From: a virus
IMG/VR virus record: IMGVR_UViG_3300028573_000240
Span: 1-22,901 of that record
DNA length: 22,901 bases
Reading direction: 5' to 3' (one strand)
Part shown: positions 6,043-13,283 of the stretch, piece after piece
How positions within the stretch are numbered: position 1 is the stretch's first letter
How the letters are laid out: every line of letters begins with the position of its first letter
Made by a program: the position numbers and the translations under genes
The notes under the pieces: generated by a model
What the model saw: the letters and a program-made list of their open reading frames with translations, nothing else
What the model was told of the DNA's origin: nothing
The model's database searches: none

Positions 6043-6818
6043 ATAATTTTACGTTTATCTGTCCAATTTTCAATGCTTCAAAGACGCTCGCTCGTTGTCT
6101 TCACTCGATAGCGTGTCAGTCGTACACGAACTGGAAAGTCGTGTTAATAGACGACTGTTCGAGCAAAGAAGAGGTAGGTAGAGAAGACGACATCATTAAG
6201 GCGTTTTCATGGTTATTGTACCAACAAGGTTTCGATGAAGACAAGATAATCACCGTCTGGAATGACGACATTGATCGTGGCAAGTGCTACGAGACTTCAA
6301 ACGTGTTATATGGTATAAAGAATTTTTGTTCCGACGAAGATATTGTCGCAAGAATTGACGGTGACGATGCACTTTGTGATAGTGATGCGTTACATGTGCT
6401 AAACGTAACGTATGATTTATATAAACATGACGCTATTTGGACTGCGCATCGTTGGACAGGTTCTGGTAGAAACATTAGTGGCCCAATGAATGGAAATCCT
6501 TATGACGTTCCGTGGACTATGAGTCATCTTAAAACGTTTCGCAAAAAGCTCATCAACGATGTGCCTTATGAAAACTTCACGAACATGAACGGTGAACTTG
6601 TCAAGCGGTCAGGCGATCGTGCGATTTATCTACCAGTCTTACACAAAGCAAAGCGTTCGGGGTACTTGCCGATGGTGACGTATTCATACACAATAGACGA
6701 ACAGGGTGGCGAAGTTTATCGCACAGAAGACGCACGTTTTCAGAAGGAAGAAGCCGATTTTATCTCCCGACGTGGTTTCGTGAGTGAGGGTGTGCGTTGG
6801 GAAAACATGATAAAGTAA
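6039..6818 (+). CDS. Family 2-like (GT-A) glycosyltransferase
   Basis: 259 residues. The N-terminus is a textbook GT2 start: FTFICPIFNASKTLARCLHS, then IACQSYTNWKVVLIDDCSS. The metal-binding DxD is in RIDGDDAL (D107, D109). Such enzymes transfer a sugar from a nucleotide-sugar donor by inversion. There is no transmembrane segment, so it should be cytoplasmic. The start at 6039 overlaps the previous stop (ATGA); an upstream frame beginning at 6003 would add 12 residues before the conserved start and was rejected. It ends at the convergent junction with the minus-strand ligase-like gene. Confidence 0.88.
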   Translation: MNNFTFICPIFNASKTLARCLHSIACQSYTNWKVVLIDDCSSKEEVGREDDIIKAFSWLLYQQGFDEDKIITVWNDDIDRGKCYETSNVLYGIKNFCSDEDIVARIDGDDALCDSDALHVLNVTYDLYKHDAIWTAHRWTGSGRNISGPMNGNPYDVPWTMSHLKTFRKKLINDVPYENFTNMNGELVKRSGDRAIYLPVLHKAKRSGYLPMVTYSYTIDEQGGEVYRTEDARFQKEEADFISRRGFVSEGVRWENMIK

Positions 6819-6838
6819 AACGTTGTTTACACAAAGTG

Positions 6839-6854
6839 AAGATTTGTAAATCTT
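6839..6854. terminator. Hairpin at convergent junction, likely bidirectional terminator
   Basis: AAGATT-TGTA-AATCTT is a perfect 6-bp stem with a 4-nt loop between the ends of the GT2 gene (+, stop at 6818) and the ligase-like gene (-, stop at 6863). AAAGT before it and ACTTT after it can extend the stem imperfectly. The T-tracts are short, so efficiency is uncertain. Confidence 0.5.
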
Positions 6855-6862
6855 GATTTACT

Positions 6863-7471
6863 TTAAAACGAATAATTGCGTGTGCTCTTGCGCGTCTTGC
6901 ACTGCCATCCACAGTTTGACGATGAATTGAAGCAAGGTTCAAGTCGTCCTGTCGATTTCTTCAAGACAATTCCTTCGTCTTCGTCGCTCAACGAATTCCA
7001 CACATCAGCAAATCTTTTGTTAAAGTTGTTTGCAACTGACACAAATTCGTTCACCCGTGTTTGATCACCCTCGTCTTTTCCACTAAACATCGAATGTAGC
7101 ATCGCCTGTCGCTCTGCAAACGTAGTCCCAACGAGTTGTGTACCATCTAATACGATGGCATCAAAAATATAAATTTGATTTTTGGTGTTTTTTGTCTTGT
7201 TGTGCACAAGTTCTGCAGCAAATACGTTATACTTCAAATTTGAAGATTGAAATGGTCTCAAGTGATTTGACTGCGGTGTCCACTGCTTGTGATAATCATT
7301 GTGCCTTGTCATGAAAGTGACGTCAAGGCCACGCGCGAATATTACGGTGCAAGTACCATTCTTCTTCACCTGCGCGAGATAGCCTTGTTTTTCATAGAAG
7401 CCCAACAAGTTTTTAGGAACTTGTGCAGTTGGGCGGGGAGGATAAACATAAGTGAATTTATCATAAATCAT
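6863..7471 (-). CDS. Minimal ligase/capping-type nucleotidyltransferase (DNA or RNA ligase-like)
   Basis: 202 residues with all core motifs of the covalent nucleotidyltransferase superfamily in order: motif I KKNG with K36 as the likely adenylated lysine, an Arg in FMTRHND (R56), motif III VFAAEL (E87), motif IIIa IYIFDAIVLDG (D104), motif IV DEGIVLKK (E166, K171), and motif V WQCKTRK (K192/K195). It ends right after motif V, so the OB-fold or other C-terminal domain found in many ligases is missing. It should join or repair nicked DNA or RNA using ATP; which one cannot be told from sequence. Its ATG shares one base with the stop of the upstream gene (TAATG), so the two form an operon. Confidence 0.8.
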   Translation of the reverse strand: MIYDKFTYVYPPRPTAQVPKNLLGFYEKQGYLAQVKKNGTCTVIFARGLDVTFMTRHNDYHKQWTPQSNHLRPFQSSNLKYNVFAAELVHNKTKNTKNQIYIFDAIVLDGTQLVGTTFAERQAMLHSMFSGKDEGDQTRVNEFVSVANNFNKRFADVWNSLSDEDEGIVLKKSTGRLEPCFNSSSNCGWQCKTRKSTRNYSF

Positions 7472-8160
7472 TACGCAACCTTCACAGTCTCTTCTGTTTC
7501 AGAATTTTCTTCAACACTCTCACAAGATGCCAACACTGATTTTAGTGTAGTGACTATGTCAAAACTGTCACACTTGGGTTTCACAGCCATGACTGTTATC
7601 ATCCGAATTACTTGTTCATCAATTTCACCCGCAAACGCCTTTGCGATCGTCTCGTCACTAACAACTGTTTTGCTTCGCTCGTCTTGAACTACGAAGAATT
7701 CTGAAGTGTCAACGATGTCTTTGAGTGCTTTTTCCATCGCTGCTTCAACCTTTTCCATCAAAACTTCATCGCTCGCATATTTTGGGTTAATTGCAAATAA
7801 TTTTTGGGTTTCAACAAGAGTTTCAACGGGAACGTTTTTTGAAGTGAGATAAGCAACTTCTTCTGCACTCAACTTTGAGGCAGTGCTTCGCTTTCGCATT
7901 TCCATCGAGGCGCTCGTGTCACCATCGATACCACGAAAGCTGTCAACCTTTTTGTGAGTCACTTTTGCATCGTCAATGAACTTTGTGAACGCCGCTTCTT
8001 TTACGCTCATCTCGACGTTTGCTTTCATCGCGGTCAAAGTCTTGATGAGCGCGTCGAGCTTTGCAAGCTCGCTCAGCTGCGCAATCTCAACTTCTTCTTT
8101 CTTAGAAGCTTTCTTTGAGGGTTTTTCTTCGAGAGACTTTGCATTTTTGATCATTGCCAT
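7471..8160 (-). CDS. Helical, Lys/Glu-rich hypothetical phage protein
   Basis: 229 residues, mostly predicted helix by composition. The N-terminus is charged (MAMIKNAKSLEEKPSKKASK, then KEEVEIAQLSELAKLDALIK), and a region near the middle (DSFRGIDGDTSASMEMRKRS) looks like a conserved loop. I recognise no family. The start at 8160 is preferred to an in-frame ATG eight codons earlier because a promoter-like element (GTGTAA-17-TATATT) ends 6 nt before it and covers the longer start. It is the first gene of a two-gene operon with the ligase-like enzyme, so a role as nucleic-acid-binding partner is possible, by context only. Confidence 0.65.
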   Translation of the reverse strand: MAMIKNAKSLEEKPSKKASKKEEVEIAQLSELAKLDALIKTLTAMKANVEMSVKEAAFTKFIDDAKVTHKKVDSFRGIDGDTSASMEMRKRSTASKLSAEEVAYLTSKNVPVETLVETQKLFAINPKYASDEVLMEKVEAAMEKALKDIVDTSEFFVVQDERSKTVVSDETIAKAFAGEIDEQVIRMITVMAVKPKCDSFDIVTTLKSVLASCESVEENSETEETVKVA

Positions 8161-8166
8161 AACATC

Positions 8167-8195
8167 AATATACAACAATTTCACGTTATTTACAC
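8167..8195 (-). promoter_or_regulatory. Strong GTGTAA/TANANT promoter-like element, minus strand
   Basis: On the minus strand GTGTAA (8195-8190), 17 nt, TATATT (8172-8167), then 6 nt to the ATG at 8160. It is an independent copy in the opposite orientation, back-to-back with the plus-strand copy at 8218-8246. A leaderless transcript is predicted. Confidence 0.6.
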
Positions 8196-8217
8196 TTTTT
8201 CAAAAAATTTATTAAAT

Positions 8218-8246
8218 GTGTAAGTTTTCACAATTTGTGGTAAATT
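8218..8246 (+). promoter_or_regulatory. Strong GTGTAA/TANANT promoter-like element
   Basis: GTGTAA (8218-8223), 17 nt, TAAATT (8241-8246) preceded by TGG, then 6 nt to the ATG at 8253 of a 45-codon gene. Together with the minus-strand copy it forms a divergent promoter pair in a 92-nt intergenic space. Confidence 0.6.
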
Positions 8247-8252
8247 TAAACT

Positions 8253-8390
8253 ATGGAAAGTGAACAAATTCCGAGTTGGCTCGATGACATGTTCTTTGAT
8301 GCAAAATATGAGCATCCCGTCGAAGAGCATGAACAATTCACAGCGCACAATGTAACGCATTACGCCGATAGATTTATCTATCGAATATGA
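8253..8390 (+). CDS. Small acidic hypothetical protein (45 aa)
   Basis: A 45-codon ORF, starting MESEQIPSWLDDMFFDAKYE and ending with YADRFIYRI. Its ATG lies 6 nt after a strong promoter-like element, and its stop overlaps the next ATG (ATGA), so it is well framed at both ends. It is rich in acidic and aromatic residues, with no transmembrane segment and no recognised motif. It probably leads the transcript of the methyltransferase and glycosyltransferase that follow. Confidence 0.55.
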   Translation: MESEQIPSWLDDMFFDAKYEHPVEEHEQFTAHNVTHYADRFIYRI

Positions 8391-9310
8391 ACTTATCAGA
8401 CAAGCACAACAGTACTGAAATATTTCTGGAATACGCTCCCGTTTTTGCAGAAGTCTTAGAGAAGCCACTGTCGTGGGTCTACGAGTGGACGTCGTTCGAC
8501 GGGAATAAAATAACGAACGATTGGAAGTGTGGAAATTTTCTCCTTGAACGTTGGAATTCATCGTCAAAGGACGAAAAAGCAGAAGCAGAGCTATATTCTG
8601 ATCCACTGTTCACGCTCGGTTGTTTCAACACTTATATTTACTGGTCGCGTGCATACGTGCAACGCTTCGAGAATTTGTTCGAGACTGCACAAAAACTGTC
8701 TAACAACGTGTTCAATGACGTCGAGACAGTCGTCGATTTCGGTGCTGGCATCGGCTTGTCGACTTTGCACATCGCTCACTTGTTCAAGAAGCTTGGGCTA
8801 AAAGCAAAGGTAGTCTACCAAAACTGTGTGTCTGCCACCCTACAAGCGAAGCTTGCTTCTCATTTCTTTGAAAGTGAAGACATTGAAGTGTGCTCACGTG
8901 ACGAAATTCCTCCTGCTGACGTGTACTTCATCAGCGAGGTCATGGAGCACATGCGAAAGCCAGTACAGTTCGTCCAGGAACTACTGTCGAAGAACGATCC
9001 CAAGGTCGTCATGCACGCGTCTTCGTTCACGCAACCCAACTTTTGCGGACACTTTACAGAGTACAACGTGGCTCGACTTGGTGAGCAGGATAATATCGTC
9101 AAGGGCACGCAAGTTCAGCGGCGCGTCAATAGGTGCTTCTACGAAAACAAAAACTACATCAACGTTGAGCACAAGGCATTGTGGAACCACAGGCCACTGA
9201 CGTTGTTTAAGCGTGACTTGTTAGAGGTGCCTCAGGAACACAGACTGAACACTGTGAGCTGGGATGCTCGTTGGTGTCCTGAGTGGGTGAAAGAAAAACT
9301 CTTTGCATGA
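8387..9310 (+). CDS. Class I SAM-dependent methyltransferase
   Basis: 307 residues. The SAM-binding loop is VDFGAGIGLST (116-126), in a Rossmann-type context (VETVVDFGAGIGLSTLHIAH); the later ISEVMEHMRKPVQFVQELL segment matches the post-IV region of methyltransferases (E-V-hydrophobic-E-H). About 110 residues precede the catalytic domain and about 80 follow, including RPLTLFKRDLL. The substrate is unknown; it precedes a GT-B glycosyltransferase by 18 nt, so a glycan substrate is the best guess. Its ATG overlaps the stop of the 45-aa gene. Confidence 0.75.
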   Translation: MNLSDKHNSTEIFLEYAPVFAEVLEKPLSWVYEWTSFDGNKITNDWKCGNFLLERWNSSSKDEKAEAELYSDPLFTLGCFNTYIYWSRAYVQRFENLFETAQKLSNNVFNDVETVVDFGAGIGLSTLHIAHLFKKLGLKAKVVYQNCVSATLQAKLASHFFESEDIEVCSRDEIPPADVYFISEVMEHMRKPVQFVQELLSKNDPKVVMHASSFTQPNFCGHFTEYNVARLGEQDNIVKGTQVQRRVNRCFYENKNYINVEHKALWNHRPLTLFKRDLLEVPQEHRLNTVSWDARWCPEWVKEKLFA

Positions 9311-9316
9311 GTGTAT

Positions 9317-9322
9317 TATATT
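9317..9322 (+). promoter_or_regulatory. TATATT box 6 nt before a start codon
   Basis: GTGTATTATATT precedes the ATG at 9329 with 6 nt between the TATATT and the ATG. It strongly resembles the 13481-13498 region (GTGTATTATGAT, then an ATGAAATTATA start). A GTGTAA box at the expected distance is not visible, so only half of the element is supported. Confidence 0.3.
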
Positions 9323-9328
9323 AGTCTC

Positions 9329-10240
9329 ATGAAATTATATGTAAATCGTCGGCCCTATCATGGACCCTACGGTGGTGGCGCGAAGTATGTAAATGCGCTT
9401 TACGAACGTCTTGGTGATAAGATCGTTGATTGCATTGACGACGCAGACACCGTGCTGATCGCAGGCATGGGTAGTGACAGCGGCTTGCCATCAGCAACAC
9501 AAATTATAAACTACGCGAACTCGCCTCATGGTCGTCTCAAGAAGTTAAAAATAATCACCCGTGTCAATGACTGTGACGCGCGTAAGAACACGAACAACGT
9601 CGACGGTGAGATAGCTTTTGTTGTGCAGAACAGTGCCCACGTCGTGTACGTCTCTGAATGGATGTGCAGCTACTTTGCCAATCACAAGTTTGTTCACCTG
9701 AGACACCCGAGTACACACGTGATAATCAATGGGTGTGACAAAGGGATTTTCAAGGATCACAACAACAAATTGTCTCGAGTGTCAGACAAGACTTATATCG
9801 TCGCGCACTCGTGGTCAGACAACCCGTTGAAAGGCGAGGACGTGTTTGTGTGGCTCGACGAGTTTGTCGGGAAGCATGATGACTTTGAGTTCACGTTCGT
9901 CGGTAGGACAAAAGCAGAGTTAAAAAATAGCGTTCACGTCGAGCCTTTGTGTGGTGAGCCGCTTGGACGTGAATTATCAAAACACGATGTCTATGTTTTT
10001 GCAAGCCGTCGAGACCCGGGACCTAACACACTTCTGGAAAGCATCAGTTGTGGGTTACCATCGTACACATTGTCAGACGGTGGTGGTGCAGTTGAGTTCG
10101 CGGGAGACGAAAAACACCTGTACGACAATGTGAAGCAGCTCGAGAAAATTTTGTTGAGAAAAAAGTACGCGCAGAACGATTATCAAATACAAGATTGGGA
10201 CGAATGTATAAATTCTTATATAGAAGTGCTAACATTATGA
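9329..10240 (+). CDS. GT-B fold glycosyltransferase (GT4-like)
   Basis: 303 residues. The N-terminus MKLYVNRRPYHGPYGGGAKY carries the Gly-rich acceptor-side loop of GT4-type enzymes. NGCD (134-137) is the usual end of the first domain; AHSWSDNPLKGEDVFVWL starts the second, with FTFVGR following. The donor-site signature is DPGPNTLLESISCGLP, with E237 in the E-x7-E-like position and G242-L-P. It is expected to be a retaining, cytoplasmic enzyme using a nucleotide sugar. I chose ATG 9329 rather than a GTG at 9311 because MKLYV is a typical start and a TATATT box lies 6 nt before it. The stop overlaps the next ATG (ATGA). Confidence 0.85.
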   Translation: MKLYVNRRPYHGPYGGGAKYVNALYERLGDKIVDCIDDADTVLIAGMGSDSGLPSATQIINYANSPHGRLKKLKIITRVNDCDARKNTNNVDGEIAFVVQNSAHVVYVSEWMCSYFANHKFVHLRHPSTHVIINGCDKGIFKDHNNKLSRVSDKTYIVAHSWSDNPLKGEDVFVWLDEFVGKHDDFEFTFVGRTKAELKNSVHVEPLCGEPLGRELSKHDVYVFASRRDPGPNTLLESISCGLPSYTLSDGGGAVEFAGDEKHLYDNVKQLEKILLRKKYAQNDYQIQDWDECINSYIEVLTL

Positions 10241-10605
10241 CTTTTGTAAAAATATTTGAAAACGTTCTCTCGGTGAAATTGTCGGAGCTTTATAACAAAA
10301 ATGTCGACGTTGAGTACCTGCACGAAGTTAGAGACGTAATAGCAAACGTGTTTATGGAGTGTTTGCGTGACAGCGTGTACGCAACATCGATTTCTGTAGC
10401 AGGCGCGCAGTGGGTCGTGAACGAGGTATTCAAGAACGTTCAGCTGACGCCGGACACCAAGATCGTTGACTTGATCGTGACAAACGACGTTGAGCTCGAT
10501 CAGATTAGCGTAAGCGACGTGGTGTCATTGTCCGAAATGTTTGATGGAACGCCTCTTTGCGAGAAGTTATTGGCTGAACATCAGCGAAGACTATTGGAGA
10601 ATTAA
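10237..10605 (+). CDS. Hypothetical helical protein, possible paralog of 11152-11523
   Basis: 122 residues from the ATG overlapping the glycosyltransferase stop (ATGA); an upstream frame from 10195 was not used because it would lie inside that gene. It is almost entirely helical by composition. The N-terminus (MTFVKIFENVLSVKLSELYN) and C-terminus (SLSEMFDGTPLCEKLL) resemble those of the protein at 11152-11523 in pattern and position, suggesting an old duplication. No known domain. Confidence 0.6.
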   Translation: MTFVKIFENVLSVKLSELYNKNVDVEYLHEVRDVIANVFMECLRDSVYATSISVAGAQWVVNEVFKNVQLTPDTKIVDLIVTNDVELDQISVSDVVSLSEMFDGTPLCEKLLAEHQRRLLEN

Positions 10606-10607
10606 CA

Positions 10608-11165
10608 ATGCCTCTTCACACGACAGGCACAGAAAATCAGCTTGAAAATCTGTATAAGGACTACGTCTACTTTCGTGATATCGATCTTCCGCAGAATGCA
10701 GAACACTCACGTGCGCTCGCACTACAGCTTTGTGAGAAAAATAAAACGACAATTCCTCAATGGGCATTACCGCTTGCAAAGAAAATATCTCTCCTGGCGA
10801 CAATGTTGATGATGGGCTGCGTCAGTCACTTTGACGTGTCACCCACCGCAAACCCACAAGCTGCAAATGCTGTTGTGACGCAGGAACATTGCAACACTCT
10901 CGACACTTTGCACATTGTTGGAACAGCCGCAGGCCTTGCCGCGGCGGGAGTTGGTACGGGTCTATCGGGCTTAGCTGTTGCCGAAACTAACGTGAACAAA
11001 AATATCATGATCAGTGCGTTGATAACGACGGGCGTTGGCACGGGCCTGACTGCGCTAGGAATTAGTGCGGGTAATTCATGGGTTTCTGAGTGCCAAAAAC
11101 AAGCCGTGCAAAATGCTGCGGTAAAGCTCACATTGAAAAGGAAACAGGAAAATGACGCAAAGTAA
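10608..11165 (+). CDS. Membrane protein with an internal lipobox-like site and Gly-rich hydrophobic hairpin
   Basis: 185 residues, preceded by GGAG. Residues 1-57 are hydrophilic. At 58-71, KKISLLATMLMMGC resembles a lipoprotein signal with Cys71, but it lies far inside the protein and no alternative start codon fits just upstream. Two Gly/Ala-rich hydrophobic stretches follow (about 103-126, TAAGLAAAGVGTGL; about 134-158, ITTGVGTGLTALG) with NVNKN between them, a membrane hairpin. The C-terminus is basic. Close to the endolysin, it could be holin- or spanin-like, but the evidence is positional only. It overlaps the next gene by 14 nt. Confidence 0.55.
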   Translation: MPLHTTGTENQLENLYKDYVYFRDIDLPQNAEHSRALALQLCEKNKTTIPQWALPLAKKISLLATMLMMGCVSHFDVSPTANPQAANAVVTQEHCNTLDTLHIVGTAAGLAAAGVGTGLSGLAVAETNVNKNIMISALITTGVGTGLTALGISAGNSWVSECQKQAVQNAAVKLTLKRKQENDAK

Positions 11166-11523
11166 AAAGAAGACGTTCAACGATGTGTTTAGCGTTTTGT
11201 TGGCAGAACGTTTGTCAATGTTTTTGGACGGCAGAAGCCTAAACAAAGCAACATGTAACGAAATTTATGTTGTGATTTTTAATTGTCTCACTGACATATT
11301 ACAACAGTCAAACGTGAAGCTTGATAATGAAAGCGCTAATTACGTCGCTCAGTGTTATTATGGGTCGTTGAAAATTAACGGTAAAGAAGAACTCGATCCA
11401 AACATCTTTGAAAAGAAAGCAAAACTTGAAAACATTCCGTCTAAGGAACTTGCGCTCATGGCGATGTTGTTGAGTGGAACCAACTTTGGTGACGACATAA
11501 TCAGGTTTGTGAAGAGGCGATAA
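11152..11523 (+). CDS. Hypothetical helical protein, possible paralog of 10237-10605
   Basis: 123 residues. The ATG lies 14 nt inside the end of the previous gene and has a good upstream AGGAAACAGGAAA ribosome-binding tract. The protein is helical, with KTFNDVFSVLLAERLSMFL near the start and ELALMAMLLSGTNFGDDII near the end, which mirror the two ends of the 10237-10605 product (KIFENVLSVKLSELY; SLSEMFDGTPLCEKLL). No known domain and no signal peptide. Its stop shares a base with the endolysin start (TAATG). Confidence 0.6.
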   Translation: MTQSKKKTFNDVFSVLLAERLSMFLDGRSLNKATCNEIYVVIFNCLTDILQQSNVKLDNESANYVAQCYYGSLKINGKEELDPNIFEKKAKLENIPSKELALMAMLLSGTNFGDDIIRFVKRR

Positions 11524-12128
11524 TGTACAAATCTGTCATAGACATTTTTCCTTCATTTTCGACAAAATTAGAGGGAAGAATTTATGTGATGTATGCTGAC
11601 GTGAAACAGCTTATAACGACAAGCGTGGGTGTACTCATCGATCCCGTAGAACGCGCATTGAAGTTACCGTGGATACATCGAGACACGAAGTTACCTGCGA
11701 CAAAAGACGAAATTGTAATTGAATGGAATAAAATAAAAGCAGACAAAAGTCTTGCTCATCTCGGACACAAAGCCGCAGAAAAAGTTGCATCGTTGATGTT
11801 AACTGACGTGAGCCTCGACAACGTTGTGATGCAGAGGTTACAGGCGAATGAAAAATACATCTCAAACGCGTTCGTGAATTGGAACAAATTTCCTGCAAAC
11901 GTGCAGCTGATGATACACTCGATGGCATGGGCGCTCGGTGCAGGATTTGAGCACACGTGGAAAGATTTCACTCACTGTTGCGAGAGCTTCAACTGGGTGG
12001 GTGCGTCTGAACAGTGCCACATCAACGAGACGAACAACGCAGGCGTGATACCTCGTAATGTTGCGAACAAAAAGTTGTTGCTCGCGATCAAGCCAGGTGA
12101 TGATCCTTCACAAATTCATGGAATTTAA
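11523..12128 (+). CDS. Endolysin, T4-lysozyme-like muramidase
   Basis: 201 residues. The N-terminal catalytic pattern matches T4 lysozyme spacing exactly: E17 in KLEGRIYVMYAD, D26 nine residues later, T32 six further on in QLITTSVG (in T4: Glu11, Asp20, Thr26). The region LIDPVERALKLPW, the later MIHSMAWALGAGFEH segment, and RNVANKKLL near the C-terminus are typical of the phage muramidase group I associate with such starts. It would cut peptidoglycan between MurNAc and GlcNAc at lysis. There is no signal peptide, so a holin or similar must release it; the membrane protein at 10608 is the only nearby candidate. It starts by TAATG overlap with the previous gene. Confidence 0.75.
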   Translation: MYKSVIDIFPSFSTKLEGRIYVMYADVKQLITTSVGVLIDPVERALKLPWIHRDTKLPATKDEIVIEWNKIKADKSLAHLGHKAAEKVASLMLTDVSLDNVVMQRLQANEKYISNAFVNWNKFPANVQLMIHSMAWALGAGFEHTWKDFTHCCESFNWVGASEQCHINETNNAGVIPRNVANKKLLLAIKPGDDPSQIHGI

Positions 12129-13085
12129 ATGCGAATTCAGCTGAATAATCTTGATCTAAGTAGCTCGAGCGGCCCAAATTGCTTCGGAACTTGTCTTGCA
12201 AGAGCTTTTTTTGAGATGGGACACGAAGTCGTCTTTGATAACAACGCAGACGTGAGCTTGGTGTTCATTGAACAAACGGGTGAAAAGCTGTGTGATAAAG
12301 TTGTGCATCGTCTTGATGGCATATGGTCGTCGCAAAAAGACTTTGAACAAAAAAACAGGAGCATAAAACAAACATACGCTCTCGCAGACGCAGTCGTCTT
12401 TCAGAGCGAGTTCGACAAGAGAATAGTCACGAAGCTGTTCGGTGAGCCAAAGCAAGGTGTTGTCATTCACAATGGCACAGACGCAACGCCAATACGTGAG
12501 CACAAGTTCACAGGATTGGAAAAGCTTAGACAAGAGTTTGACGTAGTGTACTCTTGTTCAGCAATGTGGCATCCACAAAAGCGATTACGAGAGAACGTTG
12601 AGCTGTTCAAACACTTGCGAAGCTTATCACCTGACAAAAAGAGTTGTTTGATAGTGCTTGGTATTGTTGACAATCAACAGAACTATGACTTGTTACGCGC
12701 TGACACAGGAATATTTTATGCAGGTTATCAATCACTTGACGTGTGTCTTGAAGTATATGCAATGTCACATTGGTTTATTGCGTTAAATTTCGCTGATCAT
12801 TGTCCAAACACTGTAATTCATGCTTTATCACAAGAGACGCCCTGCATTATCGCTAGTAGCGGTGGCACGAAAGAGATTGTAAGAGACTTTGGAATAGTTT
12901 TACAAGAAGAAAATGAGTTTGAGCCTGGATATTTCGACTGGGATTCACCACCCACGTTAAACGTGAAGCAAATAAAACAATTACCTAACGTCAAATCTTT
13001 GGGTTCACATGTCGATGTGTCGATAAAGAACGTTGCAAAAAAATACGTTGAATTGTTTGAGAGTGTAATTCGTTCGTCAATGTGA
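12129..13085 (+). CDS. GT-B fold glycosyltransferase (GT4-like), atypical donor site
   Basis: 318 residues, starting directly after the endolysin stop. Features: the N-terminal loop SSSSGPNCFG, VVHRLDGIW (58-66), ADAVVFQSEFDKR (86-98) and VVIHNGTD (111-118), all standard in GT4-type first domains. The second domain has SAMWHPQKR and DHCPNTVIHALSQETPCI. Where most relatives have a Glu two residues before the leucine of the E-A-L-x-x-G-x-P motif, this one has His231 (IHAL), and the usual Gly is Glu, so the donor site is atypical. It could use a different sugar or be impaired. A promoter-like element for the next gene lies in its last codons. Confidence 0.8.
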   Translation: MRIQLNNLDLSSSSGPNCFGTCLARAFFEMGHEVVFDNNADVSLVFIEQTGEKLCDKVVHRLDGIWSSQKDFEQKNRSIKQTYALADAVVFQSEFDKRIVTKLFGEPKQGVVIHNGTDATPIREHKFTGLEKLRQEFDVVYSCSAMWHPQKRLRENVELFKHLRSLSPDKKSCLIVLGIVDNQQNYDLLRADTGIFYAGYQSLDVCLEVYAMSHWFIALNFADHCPNTVIHALSQETPCIIASSGGTKEIVRDFGIVLQEENEFEPGYFDWDSPPTLNVKQIKQLPNVKSLGSHVDVSIKNVAKKYVELFESVIRSSM

Positions 13086-13091
13086 TAATTT
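13063..13091 (+). promoter_or_regulatory. GTGTAA/TANANT promoter-like element inside the end of a glycosyltransferase gene
   Basis: GTGTAA (13063-13068), 17 nt, TAATTT (13086-13091) preceded by TGA. The ATG at 13107 follows 15 nt later, giving a short leader of about 8-9 nt. The first box lies within the coding end of the glycosyltransferase gene. Confidence 0.45.
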
Positions 13092-13106
13092 GTTTATTGA
13101 CAACAC

Positions 13107-13283
13107 ATGGATCTCACTACAATTGACGACGTCCTGAAGCAGAAAAAACAGGAGCTCAAAAACGTAAAGCGACTTATTTTGAACAGTCACAATTACGTTG
13201 CGAAACTGCTTCACAAGAAGTTCGTTGAAAACAACGGGTGTAAAGTTTGTCATGGGGCAGGAAGATTGTATCAAGTCCAATAG
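13107..13283 (+). CDS. Small protein with a CxxCxGxG zinc-type motif
   Basis: 58 residues: a Lys-rich helical N-terminus (DVLKQKKQELKNVKRLIL) and a C-terminal CKVCHGAGRLYQ. CxxCxGxG is half of a DnaJ-type zinc module, which normally needs a second Cys pair; none is present in this frame. The gene overlaps the next ORF by 37 nt in the -1 frame, so a frameshift or sequencing error joining the two is possible. It has a plausible promoter-like element upstream. Function unknown. Confidence 0.5.
   Translation: MDLTTIDDVLKQKKQELKNVKRLILNSHNYVAKLLHKKFVENNGCKVCHGAGRLYQVQ

Noticed and set aside
8161-8184. Longer start (ATG at 8184) for the minus-strand helical protein
   Set aside because: That ATG falls inside the spacer of the promoter-like element whose second box is 6 nt from the ATG at 8160.
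8367-8382. GATAGA-TTTA-TCTATC palindrome as an operator, similar to the one at 19773-19789
   Set aside because: It lies inside the coding end of the 45-aa gene and no GTGTAA box is at the right distance, so a shared regulatory site is not supported.
8190-8606. Minus-strand ORF of 138 residues over the divergent promoters
   Set aside because: It crosses the intergenic region and lies antisense to the 45-aa gene and the methyltransferase; composition is not protein-like.
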